A DNA stretch of 64,000 nucleotides from Ctena decussata (GCA_963989385.1 OZ022498.1:1371501-1435500), one strand, 5' to 3'; counted from the stretch's first letter, positions 10,870 to 23,225 are shown. Notes: a model not told the origin generated them from the sequence alone. Numbers and translations are program-made.

Positions 10870-13371
10870 GGGGTATCAATAAGGTGGGTTTTCTGCATCC
10901 TACCAAAGTTTCATTTTTTTGACTGATGGTATACTCCAGTGTGTCTAGTTTATTGAACCATATGTGACTTTGCGCGGAAAGCCCTAGTTACTGAGCTATG
11001 GGTCTACAGAAGCGGGTGGGGTAATTCAACATGGTTTTAGCTGGTCTTGTAAAAATGTCCTCATTTGGTAGAAGAGTACAACAGACAGACAGTGTTCGAT
11101 AAAATGATTAACAGAACATCTAAAATGTATTTCCATATCATTTTGTTTGGTTTAATTTGAACATATGTTGTCAAAAAAGACTTCCTTTGACATTCAGCAT
11201 TTTTTTTATATTTTTGTCTTCTATATTCAATATTTTTTGGCATCATTGCTAAATAAACTGACCAGTAATCATCAAACTCATGTCAAGGAAGCACCTTGAC
11301 CAGTACCATTGGATGATGTGACCAGAATTTCACAGTGACCTAGTTTTTATGGTTGACTGAACACATAAACTTGCTTAGAAGATGGTTAGATTCTATTTTA
11401 TGACCTAGAATTACGAAACTTTAGTCAAATTAATATCTTAACTGCTATATTAAGCCCCACACATCCACCACTAAAGGTGAGAGAATACATACTGGCTTCA
11501 GGTCACATGATCAACATGGCCACAATGCCCAAATATGGCAAAAACCTTTATAAATCTTCTTCTTAAGAACCAGTTGACCAATGGCCCTGAGACTTGGTAA
11601 ATAGCATCAGGTACTCAAGTTCTTCCAAGATTGTTCAAATGATGACCTTGGATTGACCTTGACCTTTTTACGGCAAAGTCAAGTATCGGAAAACGCTATA
11701 ACATAGGATTCCATGGGCAGTTTTGAAGATTTTGGCTTAGGCTTAAAAAATTGGTAAAAACAGTTAACGTAATGACATGGCCACAATGCCCATGTACGGT
11801 AAAAACCTTTCAAAATCTTAAGAACCAGTTGACCAATTGCCTTGAGACTTCGTAAGTTGAATCAGTTACTCAAGTTCTTCCAAGATTGTTCAAATGATGA
11901 CCTTGGATTGACCTTGACCTTCTTTACGGCAAGGTCAAATATTGGAAAATGCTAGAACATAATATTTCATGGGAAGTTTTTAAGATTTTGGCTTAAAAAT
12001 TGGTATATACAGTTGTCTTAATGAGGTCATGAAGAATTATGAGTACAAGAGGTCAAGGTCATTCTTTGACCTTTGACCCATGTCTCTCATATTTTGACAT
12101 TTTCAGACATTTCCTCGAAAGCCAAAGGGCCAATAATTATTATAAACACATTCCAGGGGTTGATTGAACAATAATTCGTTCAACCGGTGGTCCAGGTCAG
12201 ATGACCAACGTGGCCGCCATACCCATTTATGGTATAAGCTCAATATTTTTCTCCTCCAGAACCAATACACCTATGGCCCTGAAACTTGGTAAGTAGGATG
12301 GAGTACTAGAGTACTACTAAGATTGCTCATATGATGACCTTGGGTTTACCTTGACCTTTTTTGCGGCATGGTCAAATATGGGATAATACTAGAACATATA
12401 ATTTCATGGTTCTTAAGAAGAAGAGTTTTTAAAGGGTTTTACCATATATGGGCACTGAGGCCACGTTGTGGCCATGTCATTAAGTCAAATGTATACACCA
12501 TTTTTGAAGCCAAAATCTTCAAAACTCCCCATGAAATCTTATGTTATAGCGTTTTCCAATATTTGAAATTGCCATAAAAAGGTCAAGGTCAATCCAAGGT
12601 CATCATTTGAACAATCTTGGAAGAACTTGAGTACCTGATGCTATTTACCAAGTCTCAATGCCATTGGTCAACTGGTTCTTAAGAAGATTTTTAAAGGTTT
12701 TTTGCCATATTTGGGCATTGTGGCCATGTTGATCACGTGACCTGAAGTCAGTATGTATTCTCTCACCCTAAGTGGTGGAGGTGTGGGGCATAATCTAGCA
12801 GTTAAAATAGTAATTTGACCAAAGTTTCGTAATTCTAGATCATAAAATTGAATCTAACCATCTTCTAAGCAAGTTTATGTGTTCAGTCAACCATAAAAAA
12901 CTAGGTCATTGTAAAATTCTGGTCACATCATCCAATGGTACTGGTCAAGGTGCTTCCTTGACATGAGTTTGATGATTACTGGTCAGTTTATTTAGCAATG
13001 ATGCCAAAAAATATTGAATATAGAAGACAAAAATATAAAAAAAAATGCTGAATGTCAAAGGAAGTCTTTTTTGACAATATATGTTCAAACTAACCCAAAC
13101 AAAATGATATGCAAATACATTTTAGATGTTCTGTTAATCATTTTATCAAACACTGTCTGTCTGTTGTACTCTTCTACCAAATGAGAACATTTTTACAAGA
13201 CCAGCTAAATCCATTTTGAATTACCCCACCCACTTCTGTGGACCCATAGCTCAGTAACTAGGGCTTTCCGCGCAAAGTCACATATGGTTCAATAAACTAG
13301 ACACACTGGAGTATACCATCAGTCAAAAAAATAAAACTTTGGTAGGATGCAGAAAACCCACCTTATTGATA
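10870..13371. mobile_element. Giant foldback element, 2.5 kb
   Basis: The left end GGTATCAATAAGGTGGGTTT is matched in inverse by AAACCCACCTTATTGATACC at 13352-13371. The inverted arms run about 1.0-1.15 kb each, with a centre of about 350 bp near 12020-12370. C and G runs flank both ends. The interior repeats CAAGGTCA-type words, and no long reading frame exists. It looks like a non-autonomous foldback transposon. Confidence 0.8.
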
Positions 13372-13692
13372 CCCCCCCCCCCACCCCCCCCCCCCCCTTT
13401 ACGATAAGTTGTCCAAGAGGTTCGGATTAAGATATGCAACTGAACAAACCGAATAAGAAAAGAATTATAAAAGAAAAAAAAATAATAACAGGGCCTGTTG
13501 GTAATAATAATAATAATTATAATTGTTATTATAATAAAAGATATAAAAATGAGCTCGCTAAAAATAATTAAATAGAAGTTTCCACCTACTCTGTAATTAT
13601 TCGGTGCGGTGCATATTTCTGATTGAGTAATGCAACGAGAAAATATATCTTATTACATTTGATATCATAAAAGGCTCGAATCAGTCTACAAT

Positions 13693-13799
13693 TTCCCAGA
13701 AGACACATAGCGTCAAAACAACATTAAATCAACGCTGATTCAACGACATGACGTTGAATCAGCGTTGATTAAATGTTTCAATGCTATGTGCACGCAGGG
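13693..13799. repeat. Palindromic MITE, GTTGATTCAACG subtype
   Basis: The ends are CCCAGAAGACACATAGCGTC and GCTATGTGCACGCAGGG. The centre is AACGCTGATTCAACG ... CGTTGAATCAGCGTT. Confidence 0.7.
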
Positions 13800-14001
13800 T
13801 TTGCTCTGCAGGTCCACATATAGTTCAACGAGTGCAAACAAGGAAATGTCGGATAATTAAACTATACGGTGCAGGCTGATCTGAATCTTCACTTTAGGTG
13901 CAAGTTCTAATGAAAAACATACAGTGGCGGTTACGCTCTGCACAATTCAGTAGCGGTATGCCTTCGGGCACATTAGATATCGCTGAAGCAACAATATGGG
14001 G

Positions 14002-14012
14002 CATTCTTTCTA
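14002..14012 (-). promoter_or_regulatory. AGAAAGAATG box, HDE-like, of the 14.1-kb small gene
   Basis: On the - strand, TAGAAAGAATG follows the hairpin at 14023-14039 after an ACCA trailer and a short spacer. It resembles the purine-rich histone downstream element that pairs with U7 snRNA. The functional role is inference. Confidence 0.5.
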
Positions 14013-14022
14013 GTAATATGGT

Positions 14023-14039
14023 GGTCTGTACAACAGACC
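14023..14039 (-). terminator. Histone-like 3' stem-loop of the 14.1-kb small gene
   Basis: On the - strand the 17-mer GGTCTG-TTGTA-CAGACC forms six pairs around a five-base loop, followed by ACCA. It starts 25 nt after the stop codon. Its pairs covary with those of the other copies. Confidence 0.65.
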
Positions 14040-14064
14040 AATTAAAGAGACAGGGACGCCAGAA

Positions 14065-14379
14065 CTACAATTCTTCGTCAGTGATGACATCATCATCTTC
14101 AGAATCGTCAAGTTTCTTCAGCTCGCAGCGTAGATCAAGAATCTCACATCTCTTCATGTCTGCGTAGTGGTAGTATCTCTTCACCAGTCCTTCTGCAACC
14201 AGCATGCGCATGCGTAGAGGAAACCGGAACGTCTTGTAGTCGCTAGATTTTGCCGACTGGAAGCGCTTCTTAAGACCATTCAGTCCAGTGTTGAGGAGCA
14301 GAATCTGGTCACAGGCTCTGTTGAAACGGTGCTGACTGTCGTGGAGATGTGCATATATCTCAAACTTCTTCATAACCAT
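14065..14379 (-). CDS. Small intronless family protein, copy 1 (104 aa)
   Basis: This is an intact single-exon ORF with an ATG start (MVMKKFEIYAHLHDSQHRFN...). The predicted protein is helical: a basic N-terminal half with KKF/RFNRACDQILLL, a central FRFPLRMRMLVAEGLVKRYY motif, a charged CELKKL helix, and an acidic tail with SEDDDVITDEEL. Four near-identical copies and one diverged copy lie in this window. I see no signal peptide, membrane segment or known catalytic motif. The TATA box is 84 bp upstream, and a hairpin plus AGAAAGA box follows the stop. I do not recognise the family. Selection on the protein is suggested by substitutions that leave the frame and motifs intact in every copy. 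Confidence 0.85.
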   Translation of the reverse strand: MVMKKFEIYAHLHDSQHRFNRACDQILLLNTGLNGLKKRFQSAKSSDYKTFRFPLRMRMLVAEGLVKRYYHYADMKRCEILDLRCELKKLDDSEDDDVITDEEL

Positions 14380-14462
14380 GATGTCTTGTAAGATCTTGTA
14401 AAACTTGTAGTGATTAACAAGGCGAATAAAGCTTAATGCTTAAGTTTGTTTTTATTTCTTGT

Positions 14463-14469
14463 TTTATAC
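14463..14469 (-). promoter_or_regulatory. TATA box of small-gene copy 1
   Basis: On the - strand it reads CGTATAAAACAAG, about 85 bp from the start codon. The surrounding 250 bp (including AATTAGCGTGACACACTTAG and a CACGTG word) is shared with the promoters at 28110-28378 and 24209-24450. Confidence 0.65.
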
Positions 14470-15660
14470 GCACACAACGCTTGATACTTTGTAATTAAGC
14501 TAAGTGTGTCACGCTAATTGGGCTTGCTAGGCCGGCTCGTTCTTAACAGCGTAGGCACGTGAGAGCACTAATTAGCTTCTCGTTAAACGCTCTGTTTGTT
14601 AGTCTGTTGGCCACACAGAGAACAATAGCTTTGACGCGTTGTTTCTCATGTTATTTTTTTCCTCCTTTCTTTCTTTCTTTCTTTTTTTCTTAATTTCATT
14701 CTTGTTATGCCTGCATTATACCGGAGCATAATTTCTTGTTTTTTTGTTGTTGTTTTTTTACCTCAATTTTATGTCAGAATGGGTAAAAGAGACATATTTA
14801 AACTACTTTTGGCTGTATCTCATCAAATATGTTTCTTATGCTGAATATTTCAAGATTTTTATAGACCTTTTCAAGATTTTGGATGATATTTCCGGTGAAA
14901 TAATTTCAGCAGTTTCGTTTGACGTCAGTATACTTCAGTTATGAATGCTTAAAATTGAGTATTTATTTGTCAAAGGGGGAGTTCCACCCTATAGGAAATT
15001 AACATAGGGTTCTGCCCACTCACCGAATTCCATAATATTATGCATAGTGATTGTCTAGGACATTACTATTGCCTTTGTGAAATATTTGCTGATCCATCTA
15101 TTTCAATTGTTAAAATACAACATTTTAATTGGATGGGATGCAAAAAATAGGAACACCCTAATTTCAAGCAGCCCACAGCTGTTGGAATTTTTAATTTCTG
15201 ACTCGTTTCATTCTCAAAATGATTCCTAGTAATTTCTGATTATGTATGTACCATGTTTGTATTCAAATGTATAACATAAAACTTTCCATATTAACTTTTG
15301 TTTGCAGATGCCCTCAAATTTCAGCTCCATAAAATTTTTTGAACAAATTAAATTTTCGATTTGACTATGTTGCAGTTCTTGTCAACCTGTCAAATTGATA
15401 TGAAATTAGGCCATACATGTGTAAATCATAATTATAAATTTTCTTGAAAATTGAAAACCGGTAACATGATTTTTTGGAATGTTGAATGTTAACAGTTGAA
15501 AAAACACAACATATAGGAATGCATATACATGTAGTTACGTGATTATTTTTATGCTAATTATTTTTAGTTTTAGTGAATTTTATCATCTCTTTGCATCACC
15601 AAATCCTTTATTGTCGAGCCAACTTGCGGTGAGCGAGACATAGTTGTTACAACTTCAGTT
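14470..15660. other. Spacer after small-gene promoter, no gene seen
   Basis: The first 170 bp are the conserved promoter of copy 1. A TTTC-rich stretch at 14660-14690 follows. The rest is AT-rich with no repeat or open frame I can support. Confidence 0.4.
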
Positions 15661-15716
15661 CAGTGTATGTGCGAAAGTGCGTTAGTGCGTGCGTGCGTTT
15701 GTGCATCCGTCCAGAT

Positions 15717-16810
15717 TTGTCCGGGCCATAACTTTTACATTTATGGATAGATTTCAAAATAATTTGGTACAATTGTTCTCCTTGATGAGTAGCAGTGCCA
15801 TTTGAAACATTTGGTCAGGAAGGTCCAAGGTCAAGGTCACACTTGAAGGTCAAATGATAAAACAGTCATAAATTGAGCTTGTCCGGGCCATGCCTTCTAC
15901 ATTTATGGATGGATTTCAAAATAATTAGGCACAATTGTTCTCCTTGATGAGTAAAAGTGCCATTTGAAATATGTGGCCAAGTATATCCAAGGTCAAGGTC
16001 ACACTTGAAGGTCAAATGATAAAATTGTCATAAATTGAGCTTGTCTGGCCCATAACGTCTACACTTAAGGATGGATTTCAAAATAATTAGGCACATTTGT
16101 TCTTCTTGATGAGTAGAAGTTCCATTTGAAAAATTTGGTCAGGTAGATCCAATGTCAAGTTCACACTTGAAGGTCAAATGATAAAATTGTCATAAATTGA
16201 GCTTGTCCGGGCCAGAACTTCTACACTTATGTATGGATTTTAAAAGAATTGGGCACAATTGTTCTCCTTGATGAGTAGAAGTGCCATTTGAAATATTTAG
16301 TCAGCTAGGTCCAAGGTCAAGGTCACACTTGAAGGTCAAATGATATAATGTTCATAAATTGAGCTTGTCCGGGGCATTTCTGCTACATTTATGCATGGAT
16401 TTCAAAATAATTGGGCACAGTTGTTCCCCTTCTTAATGAGTAGAAGTGCTGTTCGAAACATTTGTTCAGGTAGGTTGAATGTCAAGGTCATTTTTGAAGG
16501 TCAAATAGGTCAAATGATACAGTGGTCATAAATAGAGCTTGTCTAGACCATTTCTTCTATATTTACGTATAGATTTCAAAATAATTTGGCATAGTTGTCC
16601 TCCTTGATGAGTAAAAGTGTCCCTAGAAGCATTTATTCTGGTGGGTCCAAGGTCAAGGTCACACTAAAAGGTTAAATTATAAAACTGTTGAGCTTGTCCC
16701 AGATATTACTTCTACATTTATGCATGGATTTCAAAATAATTTGGCACAATTGGTCTCCTTGATGAGTAAAAATGTCATGTGAAATATTTATTCTGGTAGG
16801 TCCAATGCTG
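15717..16810. repeat. Tandem array, period 162 bp, about seven copies
   Basis: The word TTGTCCGGGCC and its variants recur at 15717, 15879, 16041, 16203, 16365, 16539 and 16694. The first five intervals are 162 bp except the last of these (174). Each unit holds CTCCTTGATGAGTA and CAAGGTCAAGGTCACACTTG. No open frame persists across units. A TGCGTGCGTGCG stretch precedes it. Confidence 0.85.
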
Positions 16811-17093
16811 TATTTATTTTGCTTTATACACTGTCGAGTGGTCAGAGTTAATTTAGTTTTCCATTTATTTCCCAGACAAAGTAGATCAATATATCTGCAT
16901 ATGGAGCTTTTTATTATGATTGTAGTTTAGGTTACTATTATTATTACTAGAAAATGAAGTGTTTCTATGAACATATTAACACTCAAATATGACATGCATT
17001 TTTGTCTAACAAATCACCTTCATCTATATTATGCATTATGTGACAATGTTACCGGTTTCCAAAGGGGGGGGGGGGGGTGGGGGGGGGAGGGGG

Positions 17094-18530
17094 GGTTATC
17101 AATAAGGTGGGTTTTCTGCATCCTACCAACGTTTTCAATTTTTAACTGATGGTATACTCCAATGTGTCTAGTTTGTTGAACCATATGTGACTTTGGTCGG
17201 AAAGCCCTACTTACTGAGCTATGGGTCCACAGAAGTGGGTGGGGTAATCCAATATGGTTTTAGCCTGTCTTGTAAAAACATTCTCATTTGGTAGAAGAGT
17301 ACAACAGACAGACAGGATTTGATAAAATGATTAACAGAACATCTAAAATATATTTCCATATCATTTTATTTGGTTTAATTTGAACATATGTTGTCAAAAA
17401 AGACTTCCTTTGACATTCAGCAATTTTTTATATTTTTGTCCTCAATTTTCAATATTTCTTGGCATTTTTGTTAAATAAACAGACCAGTTATCCTCAAACT
17501 CATGTCAAGGTAGCACCTTGACCAGGACATTCGGATGATGTGATCAGAATGTCACAATAACCTAGTTTCATGGTTGACTGAACACATAAACTTGCTTGGA
17601 AGATGGTTTTTCATTCAAGTTTGACCTAGATTTACGAAACTTTGGTCAAATTACTATTTTAACTGCTATATTATGCCCTATACCCCCGCCAATAAAGGTG
17701 AGAGGATACATATTGGCTTCAGTTCGGATCTCCTTGTCTTCTGCAACTGTGTCTGTGTCACATATTTAGTCCTTCTTTGACCTTGGAAACAAGGTCAAGG
17801 TCAGATTTTGATGACCTTGACCTTGTTTTCAAGGTCACAGAAGGACTTAATATGTGACACATACACAGATGCAGATGCCAATGAGTTCCGCACTGAAGCC
17901 AATATGTATTCCCTCACCTTCAAAGGCGGGGGCGTTGGGCATAATATAGCAGTTAAAATAGTAATTTGACCATAGTTTCATAATTCTAGGTCAAAATTGA
18001 ATGAAAACCATCTTCCAAGCAAGTTTATGTGTTCAGTCAACCATGAAAACTAGGTCATTGTGAAATTCTGGTTACATCATCCGAATGTCTTGGTCAAGGT
18101 GCTTCCTTGACATGAGTTTGATGATAATTGGTCTGTTTATTTAACAATAATGCCAAGAAATATTGAAAATTGAGGACAAAAATATAAAAAAATGCTGAAC
18201 GTCAAAGGAAGTCCTTTTTGACAACATATGTTCAATTAAACGAAATAAAATGATATGGAAATATATTTTAGATGTTCTGTTAATCATTTTATTAAATCCT
18301 GTCTGTCTGTTATACTCTTCTACCAAATGAGAATGTTTTTACAAGACAGGCTAAAACCAATTTTGGTTTACCCCACCCACTTCTGTGGACCCATAGCCCA
18401 GTAAGTAGGGCTTTCCGACCAAAGTCACATATGGTTTGATAAACTCGACACATTGGAGTATACCATCAGTTAAATAAATAAAACTTTGGTAGGATGCAGA
18501 AAACCCACCTTATTGATACCCCCCCTTTCA
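17094..18530. mobile_element. Giant foldback element, 1.4 kb, same family as 10870-13371
   Basis: The left end TATCAATAAGGTGGGTTTTC is mirrored at about 18500-18522. Inverted arms of about 670 bp meet near 17765-17850, where AGGTCAAGGTC words form the centre. The outer arms are nearly the same sequence as in the 10.9-13.4-kb element but the interior is shorter. A G-run of about 30 bases precedes it. Confidence 0.8.
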
Positions 18531-19249
18531 TGAAATTCCTCTGGTATAAAGAAGAAACATATGGCCTATTTTTCAGGAAATTTCATAGGTTGACACTGAC
18601 TGGAACATGCATAAATTTTTAGATGCTTTTTGTTTTCTAATAGTTTTAGTGGTGTCGCTTTTAGCCATATTTTCTGACTTAATGTTTAAAAAAAAAGAGT
18701 TCTGTTTGCATAAGCATAAACAGAATCAAAGATATCCATATGGAGCCCTTTTACTATTGTAGTTCACATTCTATGAAACTGAATAAAGCTGGGGATTTAT
18801 GATTGATAAATTATAAGGCTGATATCACAAAAAATGGGAGTACTTCAGGGTGCTCTCCTGAGACTTTAAAGTCTTTACTGAGATAGATAAACGCATATTT
18901 GTAGTTGTAAGGTTGAAGATAGTAAACATGCAAAGTATCAAGAAAATCCATGCGTGGGCAGATTTGGAACCCCCTTTACAGTCGTTTGTCCTCAATTTAA
19001 TCACAATATGGACAGCTTGTCCTGTCAAGACATAACTCTATTAACACCGTAGCTAGCCGCATAATATAATTTTAAGAGTCCATTTAGTTGCATTCACACC
19101 GTTACACAAAGCCAGCATGAGGAGATTGATTTATGTCCGCCGACCTCCCCCCCACCCCCACCTCCCCCCCTAAAAAAACAACAACAAAAAACAAACTCAT
19201 TGTTTTGGTGTGGATCCTGTCGGTGTCAGCGTCGGCGTCGGCGTAAGCG

Positions 19250-19900
19250 TAACTTCTGGTCTGCACCATACTTGCACAGACACATCACTGGGTATGGGGA
19301 AAGGACTGACTAGATTTTGGTGACCTTGATTCCATTTTCAAGGTCACAGGAGATTAAAGAATGTTGAAAAATGCCTTGTCTGCACTCTTATCTCCTGAAT
19401 GGATGGCTGGATTTAAACTTTACTTGCACAGATATATACTGGGAAGTGTAAAATAACTGATTAAATTTTGGTGACCTTGACGTCATTTTCGAGGTCACAG
19501 GAGGTCAAAGAATGTTGAAAATGCCTTGTCTGCACTCTATCTCCTGAATGGATGGAAGATTTAAAGCAAACTTGCACAGGTGTATCACTGAGAGCTGCAA
19601 AAGAAATGCTTATATTTTTGGTGACCTTGACAGTATTTTCAAGGTCACAGGAGGTTATAGAATTTTTAAAAAATGGCTTATTGCATCATATCTCTTGAAT
19701 GGATGGACGGGTTTTAACTAAACTACTGGGAGATGGAAAAGAGGATCAAAGAATGTTGAAAAATGGCTTATCTGCATAAATCTCCTGAAGGGATTGATGG
19801 ATTATGACCAAACATAGACAAGTGTACAATCAGGAGGTAGAAAAGAACTGATTAAATTTCGGTGACTTGACCCTATTTTCAAGGTCAATACTTAGGGAAA
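19250..19900. repeat. Tandem repeat, period about 150 bp
   Basis: The words TTTTGGTGACCTTGA and TTTTCAAGGTCACAGGAG recur at about 19317, 19466 and 19616, with a degenerate copy near 19860. CTCCTGAATGGATGG occurs in each unit. The region is non-coding. Confidence 0.7.
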
Positions 19901-20154
19901 ATGATACTGATGAGAAAGGGCAGGTGGGGCATCTGTTTTTGTCAGAAAACATTTCTAGTTTAAGATGGGTTTACATGGCGACGTATGTCGCATGACACGT
20001 GTCACATGTGTCTTGCAAAAAGTGTTGCCGTGTAAACCCAGCTTCCGGCCAACGTAAGATATGTTGGCCTAAAGCTGGATTTAAAAGGCGACACATATTA
20101 ATTAAAATAAATTAAAAAAATATGCAAAATACAATCAGACGCTGAAAGTGGGAA

Positions 20155-20216
20155 TCCACGACTCCCTGCTTGAGAGACGAGCACTCAATCCACTAGTCCA
20201 GGCCCTCCGCCTTCTT
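20155..20216 (-). repeat. tRNA-like SINE head fragment
   Basis: The - strand reads GGCCTGGACTAGTGGATTGA ... TCTCAAGCAGGGAGTCGTGG, then a B-box-like GGATTCCCAC. A related tRNA-like sequence lies at 56860-56935. It is too degraded to be a functional tRNA. Confidence 0.45.
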
Positions 20217-20244
20217 CGTTTTTTTTTCTATGACAAAACATAAT

Positions 20245-20476
20245 TGAGCCGCGACACGAAAAAAACAACAAATGGCATGTGCGCGCAGGGAAGACACAGA
20301 TCAGCCTGGGCGTCCCATAGTCTGATCAAAGTCTTCGCAGTCCGCATGAAGGTATCTTACACCCTTAGCTACCCTTAAAGCGCATAATAAAAACTATGCA
20401 AGGACTGGGCGGAAGCCCAGGCTAATTTGAGTCTTTACTGGGCGCACATGCCACTTTTTTCTCGTGTCGCGGCTCA
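20245..20476. repeat. Palindromic MITE (GAGCCGCGACACGAG family)
   Basis: Inverted ends TGAGCCGCGACACGA and TCGTGTCGCGGCTCA enclose a long imperfect hairpin with CAGATCAGCCTGGGC and its mirror. Confidence 0.8.
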
Positions 20477-20534
20477 TATTAATATGTAGAGAAGGTTGGG
20501 CTGTGGAAAAATAGAATGTAGCAACAATATAGGG

Positions 20535-20545
20535 CATTCTTTCTA
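20535..20545 (-). promoter_or_regulatory. AGAAAGAATG box, HDE-like, of the 20.6-kb small gene
   Basis: It is identical to the box of copy 1 and has the same spacing to the hairpin at 20556-20572. Confidence 0.5.
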
Positions 20546-20555
20546 GTAATATGGT

Positions 20556-20572
20556 GGTCTGTAAAACAGACC
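20556..20572 (-). terminator. Histone-like 3' stem-loop of the 20.6-kb small gene
   Basis: On the - strand the 17-mer GGTCTG-TTTTA-CAGACC forms six pairs and is followed by ACCA. It lies 24 nt after the stop codon. Confidence 0.65.
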
Positions 20573-20596
20573 ATTTAAAGAGACAGGGACGCAGAA

Positions 20597-20911
20597 CTAC
20601 AATTCTTCGTCAGTGATGACGTCGTCATCTACAACGTCGTCAAGTTTCTTCAGCTCGCAGCGTAGACCAAGAATCTCACTTCTCTTCATGTCTGCGTAGT
20701 GGTAATATCTCTTCACCAGCCCCTCGGCAACCAGCATGCGCATGCGTAGAGGAAACCGGAAAGTCTTGTAGTCGCTAGATTTTGCCGACTGGTAGCGTTT
20801 CTTAAGACCATTTAGTCTTGTGCTGAGGAGCAGAATCTGGTCACAGGCTCTGTTGAAACGGTGCTGACTGTCGTGGAGCTGGGCATACATCTCAAACTTC
20901 TTCATAACCAT
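20597..20911 (-). CDS. Small intronless family protein, copy 2 (104 aa), promoter displaced by a LINE
   Basis: The ORF is intact and nearly identical to copies 1, 3, 4 and 5 (MVMKKFEMYAQLHDSQHRFN ... ). Differences include ALD/ALG-level changes in the middle and VVDDDV in the acidic tail. Upstream homology to copy 1 stops six bases beyond the ATG-proximal leader, where a LINE begins at 20922. The expected leader, TATA box and upstream region reappear at 24209 onward. The coding region and the 3' hairpin are unaffected, so the gene is whole but cut off from its promoter by 3.3 kb. Confidence 0.85.
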   Translation of the reverse strand: MVMKKFEMYAQLHDSQHRFNRACDQILLLSTRLNGLKKRYQSAKSSDYKTFRFPLRMRMLVAEGLVKRYYHYADMKRSEILGLRCELKKLDDVVDDDVITDEEL

Positions 20912-20921
20912 GATGTCTTGT

Positions 20922-22587
20922 GGTTAAAGCAAGGTCAGAATATAAGGCATTATTAAGAAAATGTAGATATGACTACGACAAAAATAAAACTTATGAATGT
21001 GTAAATGCTAGGTATAAAAATGCAAAACTGTATTGGAACTTATTAAAAGAATCAGCAGGCATGAAGCCAGCAAATATTGCGCTTTCCTCTTTTGAACAGT
21101 ATTTTAAAGCAGTAAACAATCCGTCTGAACCATTTTTTAACCCAGATGAAGACGTATTATATTTTAATGAGCGATACGAAAACAACGAATTCGGTATAAT
21201 GTTTGATGAGTTGAATATACATATATCACAAGAAGAAGTCATAAAATCGATAAAACAATTAAAAACAAATAAATCAGGTGGTCCGGATAAACTTATAAAC
21301 GAATTTTTTATACATGGAAAAGACATATTAGGACCGACGTTATGTAACCTTTTTAATAAAATTTTTGAATGTGGATATTTTCCAGAAGAGTGGTCTGTAG
21401 GTTACGTAATTCCGCTTCATAAAAAGGGTAGCAGAAACGATGTAGAAAATTATAGGGGAATCAATCTGTTGAGTGCATTAGGTAAGTTATTTACGAGAAT
21501 CATTAACAACAGATTGTCAGATTGGGCAGAAAATTATTTTATTCTTATTGAGGCGCAGGCTGGTTTTAGACCCGGCATGGGTACAGTGGATAATATTTTT
21601 GTGTTGCATGGGTTAATTGCTCACATACTGAATCAGGGTAAAAAGTTATATTGTGCTTTTATTGATTTTTCAAAAGCTTTTGATTATGTTGTTCGCGAAA
21701 ACTTATGGTATAAACTGGTAAAATTAGGACTGAGGGGAAAGATATTAAATATTATTAAATCCATGTATGCATCAGTTAAATCTAGAGTTAAGTTTTGCAA
21801 TAATTTAGGAAATGAGTTCTACTGTAGCCTTGGTGTAAGACAAGGGGAGTGTTTGTCCCCTCTGTTATTCTCGTTATATCTAAATGATCTCGAAGAGCAA
21901 TTTGTACTTTCAGGAGTAAGTGGTTTAGATGTGAACACGCTTAAATTATTTCTATTATTGTATGCTGATGATATTGTTATTTTTGCAAATACATCGGAAG
22001 AACTTCAGGTAAACTTAAATTTATTAGCTGAGTATTGTGAAAGATGGAAACTGACAATAAATACGTCAAAAACTAAAGTTATGATATTTAGAAAAGGGGG
22101 TATTCTGCCAAGAAATTTAGTTTTTAATTACAATGGTACACCATTAGAAATAGTTAGAAGTTTTAAATATCTTGGAATTGTCTTTACGACTGGGGGATCC
22201 TTTTCGGAAGCTCAGACTACTCTTGCTGGGCAAGCTCAGAAAGCTATTTTCAAACTTAATAGATATTTATATAAATTTACCTTTATATCACCAAAACATA
22301 AACTTGAATTATTTGACAAATTAATAACTCCGATTCTAAATTATGGTTGTGAAGTTTGGGGTTTTTCCCAAGCAAATTCAGTTGAAAGGGTGCATATGCA
22401 GTTTTGCAAACAAATTTTAGGCGTAAAGAAGACAACACAAAATGATTTTGTTTATGGAGAGTTGGGAAGAACTAATTATATAACACGAAGATATTTTATC
22501 ATTATTAAATTTTGGTTAAAACTTTTAATTCGGCCTGAGAACAAATATGTTAGAATAGTTTATGATATGATGGTAAGTGATAGTTAA
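20922..22587 (+). pseudogene. LINE reverse transcriptase, N-truncated part
   Basis: The 555-codon frame lacks the endonuclease domain and starts where full-length ORF2 residue 418 or so would be (VKARSEYKALLRKCRYDYDK). The reverse transcriptase is complete: GGPDKLINEFF, NYRGINLLS, QAGFRPGMGTVDNIF, FIDFSKAFDYV, GVRQGECLSPLLF, and the catalytic YADD near residue 348. It ends early because a deletion relative to the 37-44-kb element (MMVSD followed directly by the equivalent of NWASLV) shifts the frame. Confidence 0.8.
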
Positions 22588-23149
22588 CTGGGCCTCATTA
22601 GTTCGTCATTTATTACTATCTTTAGGATTTTATGAAGTATGGCTAAATCAAGGGGTGGGGGATTACAAGAGATTTTTATCAGTTTTTAGTCAGAGGTTAA
22701 CGGACACATTCATTCAGAATTGGCGCTCAAGATTACACAATTCTTCGAGAGCAAACTTCTATAAATCAGTTGCTTCGTTTCAGTTCCAACCTTACTTAGA
22801 AGCTATTAATATTTATAAATTCTCTCAAGCTATAAGCAAGTTAAGGGTATCATCACATCGTTTAGCAATAGAATCTGGTAGATGGGCAAGACCAAACAGT
22901 ATCCCAATTAATGAAAGAAAATGTTCAGTCTGTTTAGTGTTAGAGGATGAGTTTCATTTTGTATTAGAATGTCAACTATATGTAGAGTTAAGAAAAAAGT
23001 ATATAGATTCATATTACTGGAAAAGAGCAAGTATGTTTAAGTTTATAGAACTAATTAACACGACTAATCGAAACAAAATACGCAAATTAGGTGTTTTCAT
23101 TTATAAAGCTCTCGAACTTAGAAACGAAATATTATATAGAAATGCATAA
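22577..23149 (+). pseudogene. LINE ORF2 C-terminal part, frame-shifted
   Basis: This continues the preceding frame after a roughly 25-bp deletion. NWASLVRHLLLSLGFYEVWL matches NWAKLVKHLLESLGFGDAWL of the full-length element. The C-terminal cysteine/histidine motif CSVCLVLEDEFHFVLEC is kept. The LINE copy is therefore dead in cis despite its young look. Confidence 0.8.
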
Positions 23150-23224
23150 CATGACCTACATAATGACTGATTTAATCACTGTGACTGTCGGGTATTAGAA
23201 AGTTGTATTTTTATATATATATAT

Positions 23225-23225
23225 T

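Noticed and set aside
20920..22587. A complete host reverse-transcriptase gene
   Set aside because: The frame starts inside the equivalent of LINE ORF2, is flanked by a target duplication and is frame-shifted; it is a truncated LINE.
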